A stretch of 64,000 nt of DNA from NCBI GenBank assembly GCA_050290245.1, contig JBNKHH010000011.1:36271-100270 (forward strand). The letters run 5' to 3'. Position numbers and translations under genes: made by a program. Positions 52,900-61,017 of this stretch are shown piece by piece. Within the stretch, counting starts at the first letter, position 1. Each line of letters begins with the position of its first letter. Source of the DNA: JBNKHH01 sp050290245. GTDB lineage: Bacteria > Pseudomonadota > Alphaproteobacteria > Rhodobacterales > Rhodobacteraceae. A model generated the notes under the pieces. The model was given only the letters and a program-made list of their open reading frames with translations, made no database searches and was not told where the DNA came from.

Positions 52900-52919
52900 T
52901 GTCAAACTAAAAAATTAGT
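52900..52919 (-). promoter_or_regulatory. Candidate promoter and operator of the glp operon
   Basis: On the minus strand a TTGACA -35-like hexamer (52905-52900) is directly preceded by a perfect ACTAA-N4-TTAGT palindrome (52906-52919). A TACTAC-type -10 lies 15-16 nt downstream, so the spacing is not ideal. The surrounding ~80 nt are clearly AT-rich. The palindrome beside the -35 is where a repressor or activator would bind. Confidence 0.42.
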
Positions 52920-53054
52920 AGTTAATATCCTAAATAAATCAAATGGTTGATGATATTTTTATGAATGAGTTGCCAGAGATGCCGGCCTGCCGCACCGCAG
53001 CGTCACATGCTGCGATTGCGGCGTTTGCCAGCTCCAGATGCCTGGTGTCCACTG

Positions 53055-53495
53055 TCAGAGGCGATTCTCGCTGTAGTCGCCACAACTACGCCCGATAGCT
53101 GCCAGGCCCTCTTCCAGGTAGTCGCCCAAAAGCGGTGTGCCGGTCAGGTACTTTGCTGTGTGCTCATTGTGCTCTTCGGTGGCGGTGCCTTGCGCTTCTT
53201 CCCAGTCGTCGGGTCCACCCTCTCGGCCCAGCCACATGATGGCGACAAGGTCGATCTGGGCACCGTCGTTCAGGTCATTGATGTACGAGATCAGTTCCTG
53301 CTGAACCGGGTCCGAAGGCCGGTCTTCGAGGATTGATGCATCGATATCCTCGTCATCCAGCCGGGTAGCGGACGGATCAGACGACCCGGCTTTCACATCG
53401 AATTCGCGCGCCTTCTCGATGATGAAGCACACGGTGTCGAGCGGCACACGGATTTCGGGCAGGTCGGTGTCTGGGGTCTGTTTGCTGAGCGTCAT
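53055..53495 (-). CDS. DUF3775 protein
   Basis: Cytoplasmic protein of 146 residues with an acidic composition. The segment LDTVCFIIEKAREFDVK, the motif ELISYINDLNDGAQIDLVAIMWLGRE and the DYLEEGLAAIG tail are the DUF3775 pattern. The function of the family is not known. GGATGC-type ribosome spacing supports the ATG at 53495. It stands alone between the glp operon and the RNA methyltransferase. Confidence 0.78.
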   Translation of the reverse strand: MTLSKQTPDTDLPEIRVPLDTVCFIIEKAREFDVKAGSSDPSATRLDDEDIDASILEDRPSDPVQQELISYINDLNDGAQIDLVAIMWLGREGGPDDWEEAQGTATEEHNEHTAKYLTGTPLLGDYLEEGLAAIGRSCGDYSENRL

Positions 53496-53565
53496 GAAAG
53501 CATCCTCCGGTTGCGTTCAAGGTGCCCCGAGAGGCGCGCATTGGAAATGACACAGGTCAAAGGGA

Positions 53566-54666
53566 TCAAAGCGCGCGGGTCTGGTGCAGGCGAATCTTGA
53601 TGCCGCCATGATCGATGAAAGGCCCGGGCGCGCTGAAAGGCAAGCCGGTTGCCCTGGCAAGGCCCGCGTCCGAAGTGACAAGTGCAATGCGCCAGCCCGC
53701 GAACCGGTCTTTCAGTGCGGTGCCGAGGCTGGCGTAGGCAGCGAACAGGGGTTTCTTGTTCCCGATCCGTGCGCCGTAGGGCGGGTTGACGATCACCAGT
53801 CCGGGCGGGCCGTCGGGCGGCGTGATCTCGGAGGCGTTCTTGCAGGTAAATTCGGTGGTTGCTGCAACGCCGGCGCGTTCGGCGTTCTCGGTCGACATGC
53901 GGACGGCGCCCTGGTCGCGGTCCGATCCGAAGAACCGCGCCGGCCCCCTCGGAGCAGGCACCTCGTGAGCGGTGCGCATTGCGTCCCAGGCATCGGCGTC
54001 AAACGAGGCGAGGGTCTGAAAGGCGAAATCGCGGGCGCGTCCGGGGGCGAGGCCCACCGCGATTTCCGCCGCTTCGATCACGAATGTCCCCGAACCGCAC
54101 ATGGGGTCAAGTACGGGGCCGGTGCCGTCGAAACCGGCCTCTGCCAGAAATAGGGCAGCCAGGGTTTCGCGCATGGGGGCTTTGGCGACCGCCTGTTTCA
54201 GCCCGCGCTTGTGCAGCGAGGGGCCGGAAGTGTCGAGGCTGATGGTGGCGAGGTCGTCGTCAATGCGGAGTTTGACAACGATCTCGGCATCCTGCGAAAG
54301 CGGCAGGCCGTGGGCTTCGACCAATGCCCGCTCGATGCGTTGGGCGGCTGCCTTGGCGTGATAGATGCGCGACTTGCGGCACGTGGCCTCGACCCGGACC
54401 GGGTGGCCGGGCGAAAGCCAGTCGGTCCAGGGCAGCTTGCGCGCGCGTTTGTCCAGTTGGGCAAGGTGCATGGTGCGGAAGCTGGCGACACGGGCCAGCA
54501 CGCGGGTTGCTCCGCGCAGCACAAGGTTGGCGCGCCAGACCTCGGGCCAGCCGCCTGTCAGGGTGACGCCGCCGGGGATGGTTTCGGTGACGGTAAAACC
54601 CTTGGCGCCTGCCTCGGTCGCGAGGAGGGTTTCAAGGCCGGGATGAGTGACAAGGAAGATGTCCAT
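53566..54666 (-). CDS. THUMP-domain class I RNA methyltransferase (RlmL-N/YcbY type)
   Basis: SAM-dependent methyltransferase of 366 residues. The THUMP RNA-binding region is about residues 40-155, and the Rossmann catalytic domain follows, with VLDPMCGSGTFVIEAAEIA as the SAM motif and VIVNPPYG as the N6/N2-type NPPY motif. It corresponds to the N-terminal half of E. coli RlmKL, which makes m2G2445 in 23S rRNA. A role in tRNA m2G formation is an alternative. Confidence 0.88.
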   Translation of the reverse strand: MDIFLVTHPGLETLLATEAGAKGFTVTETIPGGVTLTGGWPEVWRANLVLRGATRVLARVASFRTMHLAQLDKRARKLPWTDWLSPGHPVRVEATCRKSRIYHAKAAAQRIERALVEAHGLPLSQDAEIVVKLRIDDDLATISLDTSGPSLHKRGLKQAVAKAPMRETLAALFLAEAGFDGTGPVLDPMCGSGTFVIEAAEIAVGLAPGRARDFAFQTLASFDADAWDAMRTAHEVPAPRGPARFFGSDRDQGAVRMSTENAERAGVAATTEFTCKNASEITPPDGPPGLVIVNPPYGARIGNKKPLFAAYASLGTALKDRFAGWRIALVTSDAGLARATGLPFSAPGPFIDHGGIKIRLHQTRAL

Positions 54667-54838
54667 GGGGTGCGCTTATCGCGGGGGCAGGGCGAGACGG
54701 CAAGAGGTGCATTCGGAAAGGCGGCTGTGCCAGGAAAAAGTCGCCATGCCCTGAATGGTAGCGCGTGGCAGTTTTGAGCCCGGATCGGTAGTTCACAAGG
54801 CGGCTGTTCGTAGCCCTTTGCCAAGTTTTGTCTGCGGA

Positions 54839-55231
54839 TTACGGATCTCCATTTTTGTTCGGCATACCGGCAACAACCCAACTGTTGATCAATTCGATCT
54901 CATCCTCCGGCAGCGGGCGACTTAAGAACGGCATGCGGGGGGTGCTCTCGCCCCGTATGCGGCGGATAAGTTCACTGCCTTCGGCATTGCCGGCCACTAG
55001 GACAGCCCCCCGCTCGCTTCCCGAGAGGGCTGCCGCGTAATCGTCCAGACGAAGCCCCTTGGAGGCGCCGGCGACCGCCGAATGGCACATGACGCAGCGT
55101 TTCGTGAATACGACGCTCACATCGGCCCAATCGGGAGGGATCGCATCTTCGGCGCATGCTGCAAACGGAGCCGAAAGCGCTGCGAGCGTGACCCAAAAAC
55201 GTGCTGCCATTGTGCCTCTGGAAGTTTGCAT
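54839..55231 (-). CDS. Small secreted c-type cytochrome
   Basis: Periplasmic cytochrome-c-like protein of 130 residues. The signal peptide (RFWVTLAALSAPFAACA) is followed by the heme motif CVMCH at residues 46-50, and Met100 in STPRMPFL is the probable second ligand. The pattern (heme near the start, LDDYAAALSG, EIELINSWVVAGMP) resembles the Planctomycete/class I cytochrome C domain used as electron carrier. The start could be GTG 55237, ATG 55231 or ATG 55210; I take 55231. It is divergent from an unknown secreted protein. Confidence 0.82.
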   Translation of the reverse strand: MQTSRGTMAARFWVTLAALSAPFAACAEDAIPPDWADVSVVFTKRCVMCHSAVAGASKGLRLDDYAAALSGSERGAVLVAGNAEGSELIRRIRGESTPRMPFLSRPLPEDEIELINSWVVAGMPNKNGDP

Positions 55232-55385
55232 CTTCACGGTCTCTCCGGCGACTCGCCGCCTTTCGTCAGTCTTGGCCGAACGGGCGGCCTAGAAAGGAAA
55301 CAAAACGTATCGCACGTTTTCATGTTATCATGATTTTGCCGACGCGAACCTTACGCTCGCGCAAATCGGCACCTGGGAGGGAAAA

Positions 55386-55964
55386 ATGAAGAAGATATCA
55401 ATCATGGCGCTGCTCGCTGCCATGGTACCGGCATCGGTCTTGGCCGATGAGGTCGATCTCAATGCGCTGGCCGCCAACGCCGAAAAATACAAGGATATCA
55501 ACGTGGCTCTGGCGGAGGGCTACATCACACCGGACAACCACTGTGTTTCGGCGGCGGGCGAAGGGTTGCCTGCCGAGCTTGGCGCAATGGGCATTCATTA
55601 CATCCATCCGGCCAAGCTAAAGATCACGGGAACCGACCCGCGTGTGAATGGTGAGTCGACATACACCGATTGGTCGCAACCCGCGATCTTGATCTACGAG
55701 CCTCAGGCGGACGGATCGCTTGAACTCGTCGCCGTCGAGAACCTTGTTTTCGAGGCCGCATGGCAGGCCGCCGGAATGGGAGACGCGCCGATGCTAAATG
55801 GCCGAACATGGGACCATATGGCGGACGATCCCAACACAGCAGGCGACGAGGCCCACGGCTTCATGCCGCACTACGACCAGCATGTCTGGTTGTTCCGCGA
55901 GAACCCCATGGGCGCACTGATGCCGTTCAATCCAAACGTGACCTGCGAGCACGCAAAGAGCTGA
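55386..55964 (+). CDS. Secreted protein of unknown function with HYDQHVWLF motif
   Basis: Protein of 192 residues with a clear signal peptide (MKKISIMALLAAMVPASVLADE). The mature chain has AEGYITPDNHCVSAAGEGLPAELGAMGIHYIHPAKL and a conserved-looking MPHYDQHVWLFRENPMGALMPFNPNVTCEH end. The Cys in NHC and the Cys in VTC could form a disulfide, and the histidines could bind metal or heme. I recognise the family as a common conserved secreted unknown but cannot name it. It is divergent from a small cytochrome c, which may be its partner. Confidence 0.78.
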   Translation: MKKISIMALLAAMVPASVLADEVDLNALAANAEKYKDINVALAEGYITPDNHCVSAAGEGLPAELGAMGIHYIHPAKLKITGTDPRVNGESTYTDWSQPAILIYEPQADGSLELVAVENLVFEAAWQAAGMGDAPMLNGRTWDHMADDPNTAGDEAHGFMPHYDQHVWLFRENPMGALMPFNPNVTCEHAKS

Positions 55965-55989
55965 ATCCGGCATACGATGTGAAAGAGAG

Positions 55990-56018
55990 GTATCGAGGCG
56001 CAATTAGCGCCCCGATAC
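55990..56018 (+). terminator. Hairpin downstream of the secreted unknown
   Basis: A strong stem-loop with GTATCG/CGATAC outer pairs and GGCGC/GCGCC inner pairs around AATTA, with one internal A-C mismatch. It lies 26 nt after the stop and has no T-run, so it may be a weak or factor-assisted terminator or an mRNA-stabilising end. Confidence 0.5.
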
Positions 56019-56104
56019 ATGGCGAGATAGTGTTGTCGACATAGTCGTTGTCCCCGGCGGCGATTGGTGATCGGCCGCCCAGCTTCATCATGCCCGCCTA
56101 GAAC

Positions 56105-56132
56105 GAAAAAGGGCCGCCCAAGGCAGCCCTTC
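56105..56132 (-). terminator. Terminator of rpsO
   Basis: On the minus strand GGGCTGCC / GGCGGCCC pair around a 3-nt loop (one G-T pair) and are followed by TTTTT. It lies about 22 nt after the rpsO stop. Confidence 0.85.
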
Positions 56133-56153
56133 GTCGGATATGACACTTAAGCC

Positions 56154-56423
56154 TTAGCGGCGCAGGCCCAGACGCTGGATCAGGTCCTGGTAGCGCTTTT
56201 CGTCTTTCTTCTTGACGTAGTCGAGAAGCTTGCGGCGCGTTGCGACCATTTTCAGCAGACCACGACGGCCGTGGTTGTCTTTCTTGTGGGTCTTGAAGTG
56301 TTCGGTCAGGGTCGCGATGCGCGACGACAGGATGGCGACCTGAACTTCGGGCGAACCGGTGTCGCCGTCCTTGGTGCCGTATTCCTTGATGACCTTGGCT
56401 TTTTCTTCAGCGGTAATCGACAT
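56154..56423 (-). CDS. rpsO: 30S ribosomal protein S15
   Basis: Ribosomal protein S15 of 89 residues, which binds 16S rRNA early in small-subunit assembly. The family motif VQVAILSSRIATLTEHFKTHKKDNHGRRGLLKMVATRRKLLDYVKK is intact and the C-terminus RYQDLIQRLGLRR is standard. The start at 56423 has a strong AAAGGAG site; the longer frame is a shadow. pnp, often linked to rpsO, is 11 kb away here on the same strand. Confidence 0.97.
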   Translation of the reverse strand: MSITAEEKAKVIKEYGTKDGDTGSPEVQVAILSSRIATLTEHFKTHKKDNHGRRGLLKMVATRRKLLDYVKKKDEKRYQDLIQRLGLRR

Positions 56424-56608
56424 CGGGGTCTCCTTTACGGTTAGAGGAATGGCGCAGGCCGGGATGTCGTCCAGCAAGGCCCATGGAGTAAGAAGCGCGC
56501 GTATAGGCGATCGAAGCCCGGTTGGAAAGAGTTTTTTCTGACGTCGCATGCTTGCCCGGCAAAGGGCCACGGGCAATACTGTTGGAAACAGGTGGTGACG
56601 AGCGGTCG

Positions 56609-57541
56609 ATGGAGTTTCTCCTCATATTCCTTGGACTTGGCCTTGCAGCGGCTTTCATGGGCGGCGGCGGCAGCGATGGTGACACGTCTTCCGAGGAAGG
56701 GCCGCCGGCGACCGATACTGGCACCGATCTTGCAGATTTTCTTGCCGGGACACCGTTTGACGACGTGATTTACGGTCGGGGCGGTAACGATACCATCGAA
56801 GGCGATATCGGCAACGACTACCTGGACGGCAACTCGGGCGATGACGAGGTATATGGCCAGACCGGGGATGACACGCTTTTTGGCGGTGCGGGCAAAGACA
56901 CGCTGGGTGGCGGCGAGGGGCGGGATTTTCTGCGCGGCGGCGATGACGATGATGAGTTGCGCGGCGGGGCGGACAACGACACGCTGGAAGGCGCGGCGAA
57001 CGCGGATTTCCTACAAGGCGACGGCGGCGACGATTTCCTGCGTGGCGGTCCCGGCGCGGATTACCTCACCGGCAACGAGGGCGCGGATTCCATGGAGGGA
57101 GGCCCGGGGGACGATACTCTGATCGGGATTGTCGGCGACTTCCTCACGGTGCCTGACAGCAGCGCCGACGGCGCCGACACCCTCGAAGGCTGGGAGGGCG
57201 CTGACACAATCGTGCTGGGCACCGGCGACCTGGCCTATGGCGAATATGCGACGACCAGCGCCGACGGTGCCGCGGATACCTTCGTCATCGGCACGTGGAT
57301 CGGCGATCCGGCCCCCACGATCCATGATTTCGACCCCGATGTGGATCTTTTGAAGTTGTACTACGACAGCAATGACACAGCCTCTGCGGTTCTTGATGTC
57401 ACGTCGGTCGACATCGGCGGCGATGTGACCTTCGAGGTCGTCTTCAACGGGCAGGTGCTGGCCACGATCCCGGTCGGAAGCTCGGGAGATGTGGTGGATG
57501 CCTCTAGCGTCGAAGTGATCGACGTCGCGATATTGGTTTAA
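56609..57541 (+). CDS. RTX-repeat calcium-binding protein with N-terminal membrane anchor
   Basis: A 310-residue protein. Residues 1-20 (MEFLLIFLGLGLAAAFMGGG) form a membrane anchor or signal. Acidic linker residues 22-50 are followed by hemolysin-type nonapeptide repeats (GGxGxDxLx-like) over about residues 55-200, which bind Ca2+ in beta-rolls. The C-terminal ~110 residues (LVHDFDPDVDLL..., SVEVIDVAILV) look like a beta-rich cap. Repeats are GC- and Asp-rich. No type I secretion genes are adjacent. Surface attachment or adhesion is possible but inferred. Confidence 0.8.
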   Translation: MEFLLIFLGLGLAAAFMGGGGSDGDTSSEEGPPATDTGTDLADFLAGTPFDDVIYGRGGNDTIEGDIGNDYLDGNSGDDEVYGQTGDDTLFGGAGKDTLGGGEGRDFLRGGDDDDELRGGADNDTLEGAANADFLQGDGGDDFLRGGPGADYLTGNEGADSMEGGPGDDTLIGIVGDFLTVPDSSADGADTLEGWEGADTIVLGTGDLAYGEYATTSADGAADTFVIGTWIGDPAPTIHDFDPDVDLLKLYYDSNDTASAVLDVTSVDIGGDVTFEVVFNGQVLATIPVGSSGDVVDASSVEVIDVAILV

Positions 57542-57707
57542 GGCCGCATCAATGAATTTGTTCTATTCCAGTCTGATCAGCCGCAAGTGGGGCGGCCGCT
57601 CCAGAAGGGAGTCTTGGTGACCTTGGAAGGGGCGGCGGACCTGTGCACGGCACGGGGCAGTCGGCGGCCGTGTAGGGGCGGTCGCCGCCCGCCGATCAAA
57701 GGACAAT

Positions 57708-58184
57708 CTAGCGGTTCGCGTCCAGATGTTTTCGCAACGTGGTCAGATCGCCGTGTATGCGATCCATCAGGGCTTGATGTTCGTGGCCGAGGGCTTGACC
57801 AAACAAGTCGACGGCTTGTTTGACGGCCTTTTCACGAAAAGCGCGTCCGGCATCGGTCAACAGAACGATTTTCGCCCGGCCGTCGTCCGGGCTTGGCGCA
57901 ACCGTGATGAAGCCGCGTTTTTCGAGAACCTTGAGCGAGTGAGGCATCGTGTTCTTGGTCACCTGCATGGCAGCCGCAATACGCACCGGCGATACGCCGT
58001 CGCCGGTGCGGGCCAGGTGATTGACGATTGCAAAATGCGACGGGTGCACGCCATCGGGCAGGGCCTTGGCGAGCCGGGCCGTCGCAAGTTGCGAGATGAC
58101 GCCGACCTCGGTGAAAAAGGCAAAGACCTTGGTCGGTCGTTTGGCGGGGCTTGCTTCGTCACGCCAGCCCCATCTTGGCTTCAA
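57708..58184 (-). CDS. MarR-family regulator
   Basis: A winged-helix regulator of up to 158 residues. The recognisable domain begins at about residue 20 (VFAFFTEVGVISQLATARLAKAL), with the HTH at SPVRIAAAMQVTKNTMPHSLKVLEKRGFIT and the wing SPDDGRAKIVLL. The only in-frame start for the full domain is TTG at 58184, inside the tail of a Tat-signal-like reading frame, with a GGGGGCCGG site. The first ~18 residues have no family similarity. The target is unknown. A GGGCGG-TCG-CCGCCC hairpin at 57676-57690 follows the stop. Confidence 0.8.
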   Translation of the reverse strand: MKPRWGWRDEASPAKRPTKVFAFFTEVGVISQLATARLAKALPDGVHPSHFAIVNHLARTGDGVSPVRIAAAMQVTKNTMPHSLKVLEKRGFITVAPSPDDGRAKIVLLTDAGRAFREKAVKQAVDLFGQALGHEHQALMDRIHGDLTTLRKHLDANR

Positions 58185-58249
58185 CCGGCCCCCGCAGTGG
58201 CAATGATCGTCCCGCCACCAATGATCTCTAGAAAATGTCGGCGGTTCAT
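58181..58249 (-). pseudogene. Truncated Tat signal peptide ahead of marR
   Basis: A 22-codon frame from ATG 58249, ending in TGA at 58181. The product, MNRRHFLEIIGGGTIIATAG plus Ala-Gly, is a typical twin-arginine signal start (NRRHFL, then a hydrophobic Gly/Ala-rich core), as found in exported flavin- or cofactor-binding oxidoreductases. Nothing follows it: the stop overlaps the marR TTG. It is likely the 5' remnant of a deleted exported enzyme gene. A short real leader peptide for marR is the alternative. Confidence 0.5.
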
Positions 58250-58325
58250 TACTCTGCTCAAAAAGTCTGACATCGAACTAAAATGGCACGGCGTCGAACC
58301 AGTCAACAGGGTGCTGAGGCGTGGA

Positions 58326-58838
58326 TTAGACCCAAAGTTGGGGGCGAATTTTGTACGAAATATAAAGGGGATGCCGTGGATGCCCCTCCTTGGAAAGTCC
58401 CAGGATCAGAAGTGGTTTGCCGCTGTTGCGCAGGAGCGGAATGACCGAGTCGGCCTGATTCTTATGCGCACCATGGACGCCCCAGGCACAGAGAATATCG
58501 TCGGCCCAGTCGGCGGCAATCGTGAGTTGTCCGGTGTTGTCCGAACCGATCGGGTAACGGGCTTTTTTCAGGCGGGCCGGGTCGGTTTCGCGCAAGCCGA
58601 AGAGGTTGACGATGCGCAAGGCTCCGTACCCCAACTGTTTCGCACGGCGCTCGCACCGCTCAATGGTCGGATCGTTCGCAAGCTCGGTCGCCTTGGACGG
58701 ATTGAGCATGACATAAAGAAGCCGGCTGCCATCAGAATCCCAAGTCCGCGAAAGGGAGTAACGGAATTTTTGGCAGGGCGAGTAGACAGCCTCGCTCATA
58801 CGGCCGTCAGCCTCGTGTTGCCGAACGACCAGGCTCAC
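58326..58838 (-). CDS. DUF1643 protein
   Basis: Cytoplasmic protein of 170 residues. The DUF1643 landmarks are CQKFRYSLSRTWDSDGSRLLYVMLNPSKATELANDPTIERCERRAKQLGYGALRIVNLFGLRETDP and ILCAWGVHG. The function is not established. It overlaps truB by 4 nt (ATGA-type), so it is cotranscribed with truB, which may point to RNA or nucleotide handling but is not evidence of it. Confidence 0.85.
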   Translation of the reverse strand: MSLVVRQHEADGRMSEAVYSPCQKFRYSLSRTWDSDGSRLLYVMLNPSKATELANDPTIERCERRAKQLGYGALRIVNLFGLRETDPARLKKARYPIGSDNTGQLTIAADWADDILCAWGVHGAHKNQADSVIPLLRNSGKPLLILGLSKEGHPRHPLYISYKIRPQLWV

Positions 58839-59740
58839 AACCGGAAGACGCGGCTGGGGTGCAATTCTCCCGCCATATAGGTCCCCACGGCGATCGGCAC
58901 ACCATTGTGCGAGGCCCAGGCGAGGTCGCCGAATTCTGCATTCGCGACGATGACGATGCCGGGGTTGCCGTTTTTCAGCCGCGCAGCGCCCTCGGCCGTG
59001 GTCGGCAGTTCAGGCAGGTCGGTGAGGCCCGCCTCAAGTGGCAAGAGCAGGGCGTCCAACTCGGGCGTGCGGGCAAGGCGTTCAACCTTGTCCAGTGTCA
59101 CGGCGTCCTCAAGTTCGAACGGACCGGCCCAGATGCGGCGAAGGGTGACGACATGGCCAAGGCAGCCCAAAGCGTTGCCGAGGTCGCGGGCAATGGACCG
59201 GACATAGCCCCCCTTGCCGCAGATCATCGAAAGCACGGCGTGATCGGCATCGGGACGCGCGGTCATCTCGAGGCTTTCAACGAAGAGCGGGCGCGCGGCC
59301 AGGTCGACCTCTTCGCCCGCGCGGGCTTTTGCATAGGCGCGTTCGCCGTCGATTTTCACGGCTGAAAAGGCGGGGGGTACCTGCATGATGTCGCCTTCGA
59401 AGCCGGCTAGTGCAGAGCGGATGTCGTCGTCAGATGGGCGCACGTCCGATGATGCCAGAACCTCGCCCTCGGCATCGTCGGTGTTGGTCGACTGGCCGAA
59501 GCGGATGGTAAACTCATAGGCCTTGAGCGCATCGGTCACGAAGGGCACCGTCTTGGTCGCCTCGCCAAGCGCCACGGCCAAGACGCCTGTCGCTTCGGGG
59601 TCAAGCGTGCCGGCGTGACCGGCCTTCTTGGCTTCGAAAGCCCAGCGGACCTTGTTCACAACGGCAGTCGAGGTCAGCCCGGCGGGTTTGTCGACCACGA
59701 GCCAGCCAGAAATGTCGCGTCCCTTTTTGCGCCGTGCCAT
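58835..59740 (-). CDS. truB: tRNA pseudouridine-55 synthase TruB
   Basis: Pseudouridine synthase of 301 residues that modifies U55 of tRNA. The catalytic Asp47 lies in GHAGTLDPEATGVLAVALGEATK, and the N-terminal GWLVVDKPAGLTS and GKGGYVRSIARDLG motifs are standard. A C-terminal PUA-like part follows (PELPTTAEGAARLKNGNPG). rbfA is upstream in the same orientation with the DUF2233 gene between, a variant of the common rbfA-truB layout. Confidence 0.96.
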   Translation of the reverse strand: MARRKKGRDISGWLVVDKPAGLTSTAVVNKVRWAFEAKKAGHAGTLDPEATGVLAVALGEATKTVPFVTDALKAYEFTIRFGQSTNTDDAEGEVLASSDVRPSDDDIRSALAGFEGDIMQVPPAFSAVKIDGERAYAKARAGEEVDLAARPLFVESLEMTARPDADHAVLSMICGKGGYVRSIARDLGNALGCLGHVVTLRRIWAGPFELEDAVTLDKVERLARTPELDALLLPLEAGLTDLPELPTTAEGAARLKNGNPGIVIVANAEFGDLAWASHNGVPIAVGTYMAGELHPSRVFRL

Positions 59741-59791
59741 GTCGTGCCCTTCCGTTGAAGGCGGCGTGCTAGCGCCTTAGAGGCGTTGTTG

Positions 59792-60541
59792 TCAATGTGC
59801 TGAACCGGGGGTGACGACGCCCAGGATCGGCCCCATCGGCAGGCCGAGATCGTGCCGTTCCAGCGCAGGGGCATAGAGCCGCGAAACATTGCCGTCGAGG
59901 AACAGCGCATTGGGCGTTCCCAACCGGTCGCGGAAGAGGCGGGCAAAGTGATGGAAGGTAACCGGACGGTTCGAGATCGCTGTGACCATGCGCCCATCCT
60001 CGGTGACACCAACGCCGTTACGAATGTAGCGCGAGCGCGAGTTTTCGAGAAACCGCGGGTGCAGATCACCATCGACGACCAACATAGGGCCGGACTGCGT
60101 CGCATATCGGCACTCGGGCAGCGCTTCTGCATAGGTCCGGCTTTCGATGACGCGGGCCTCGGTGCCGCTCAGGCATAAGACGCCGTTCGGCAAAAGACCG
60201 AAATTGCCCGGCCCCGCGCGGGTAACGATGCGCGCCGTTTGCACGCCGTTCTCAACATAAAGCCCGACCGGGCGTCGGTCGGGGTGGTACATCCCGGCGT
60301 TCAGGGCAAACAGAAGCGCTTTATCTTGTTGGGCCAGCTGCGCATTGACGTTCTCGAATGTTCCAAGAGGTTTTCCGGCTAGGTCATTCAGGAAGAGACG
60401 GATGTCGGCGGTCGCTGGATCGGCCTCGCAGATCGTGAAAGGCGCGCCGTCAAAGGTGACGTCATAGCAGCCCTGTGCGCTGGCGGCCCCGGCAAGGGCG
60501 ATCAGCCCCGCGCTAATCGTGATCCAGATCGCGGCGAACAT
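59792..60541 (-). CDS. Secreted DUF2233 (phosphodiester-glycosidase-like) protein
   Basis: Protein of 249 residues from the ATG at 60541. The signal peptide is MFAAIWITISAGLIALAGAASAQ. The NAGPA/DUF2233 fold shows LFALNAGMYHPDRRPVGLYVENG, NFGLLPNGVLCL, ATQSGPMLVVDGDLHP, and the catalytic-type LFLDGNVSRLYAP. Relatives hydrolyse phosphodiester-linked sugars such as GlcNAc-phosphate linkages. Its 5' end overlaps the rbfA 3' end by 29 nt. The natural substrate is unknown. Confidence 0.82.
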   Translation of the reverse strand: MFAAIWITISAGLIALAGAASAQGCYDVTFDGAPFTICEADPATADIRLFLNDLAGKPLGTFENVNAQLAQQDKALLFALNAGMYHPDRRPVGLYVENGVQTARIVTRAGPGNFGLLPNGVLCLSGTEARVIESRTYAEALPECRYATQSGPMLVVDGDLHPRFLENSRSRYIRNGVGVTEDGRMVTAISNRPVTFHHFARLFRDRLGTPNALFLDGNVSRLYAPALERHDLGLPMGPILGVVTPGSAH

Positions 60542-60920
60542 TGTCTTGCGAGAACATGGCCCGCGTGTCGTCAAGCCGGTCAAAGGTGTCGTCAATAACG
60601 AACCGCATCTCAGGCGTGAATTTCAGTTGCAGCGCCTTGCCGATGGCACGACGGATTTCGGAGCGGTTGCGGTGTAACCCCGCAAGCGCCTCTTCCCGGT
60701 TGTCGCCGCCAAGGGGCAGGACGTATGCGGTGGCAACGCGCAGATCGGGCGAACACCGCACCTCGCCCACCGTTATCGAGAGGCGGTTCAGGTCGGGATC
60801 ATGGATTTGACCCTGCATCAGGATCTCCGACAAACGACGGCGGATCTGCTCTGCGACGCGTAGCTGGCGCTGCGACGGACCGGATCCTTCTTTGAAACGC
60901 GATTTAGCCATGGTTCGCAT
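60513..60920 (-). CDS. rbfA: Ribosome-binding factor A
   Basis: 30S maturation and cold-shock factor of 135 residues. The KH-like fold is visible: GPSQRQLRVAEQIRRRLSEILMQG, LSITVGEVRCSPDLRVATAYVLPLGG and LQLKFTPEMRFVIDDTFDRLDDT. I take the ATG at 60920 because AGGG lies 5 nt upstream; a start at 60911 is also used in relatives. It is divergent from dapB. Confidence 0.95.
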   Translation of the reverse strand: MRTMAKSRFKEGSGPSQRQLRVAEQIRRRLSEILMQGQIHDPDLNRLSITVGEVRCSPDLRVATAYVLPLGGDNREEALAGLHRNRSEIRRAIGKALQLKFTPEMRFVIDDTFDRLDDTRAMFSQDNVRRDLDHD

Positions 60921-61017
60921 CTATGCCCTGAAGCCATCATGGGCAAGTGCGTGCTGACACGCAAACGCTTTGCCTCCGGCCGTTGCAGGGCGTAAGCAGG
61001 GCCAAACGGAGGACAAG

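Noticed and set aside
57726..58880. A 384-residue plus-strand frame over MarR and DUF1643
   Set aside because: It overlaps two recognisable minus-strand genes antisense and has no domain.
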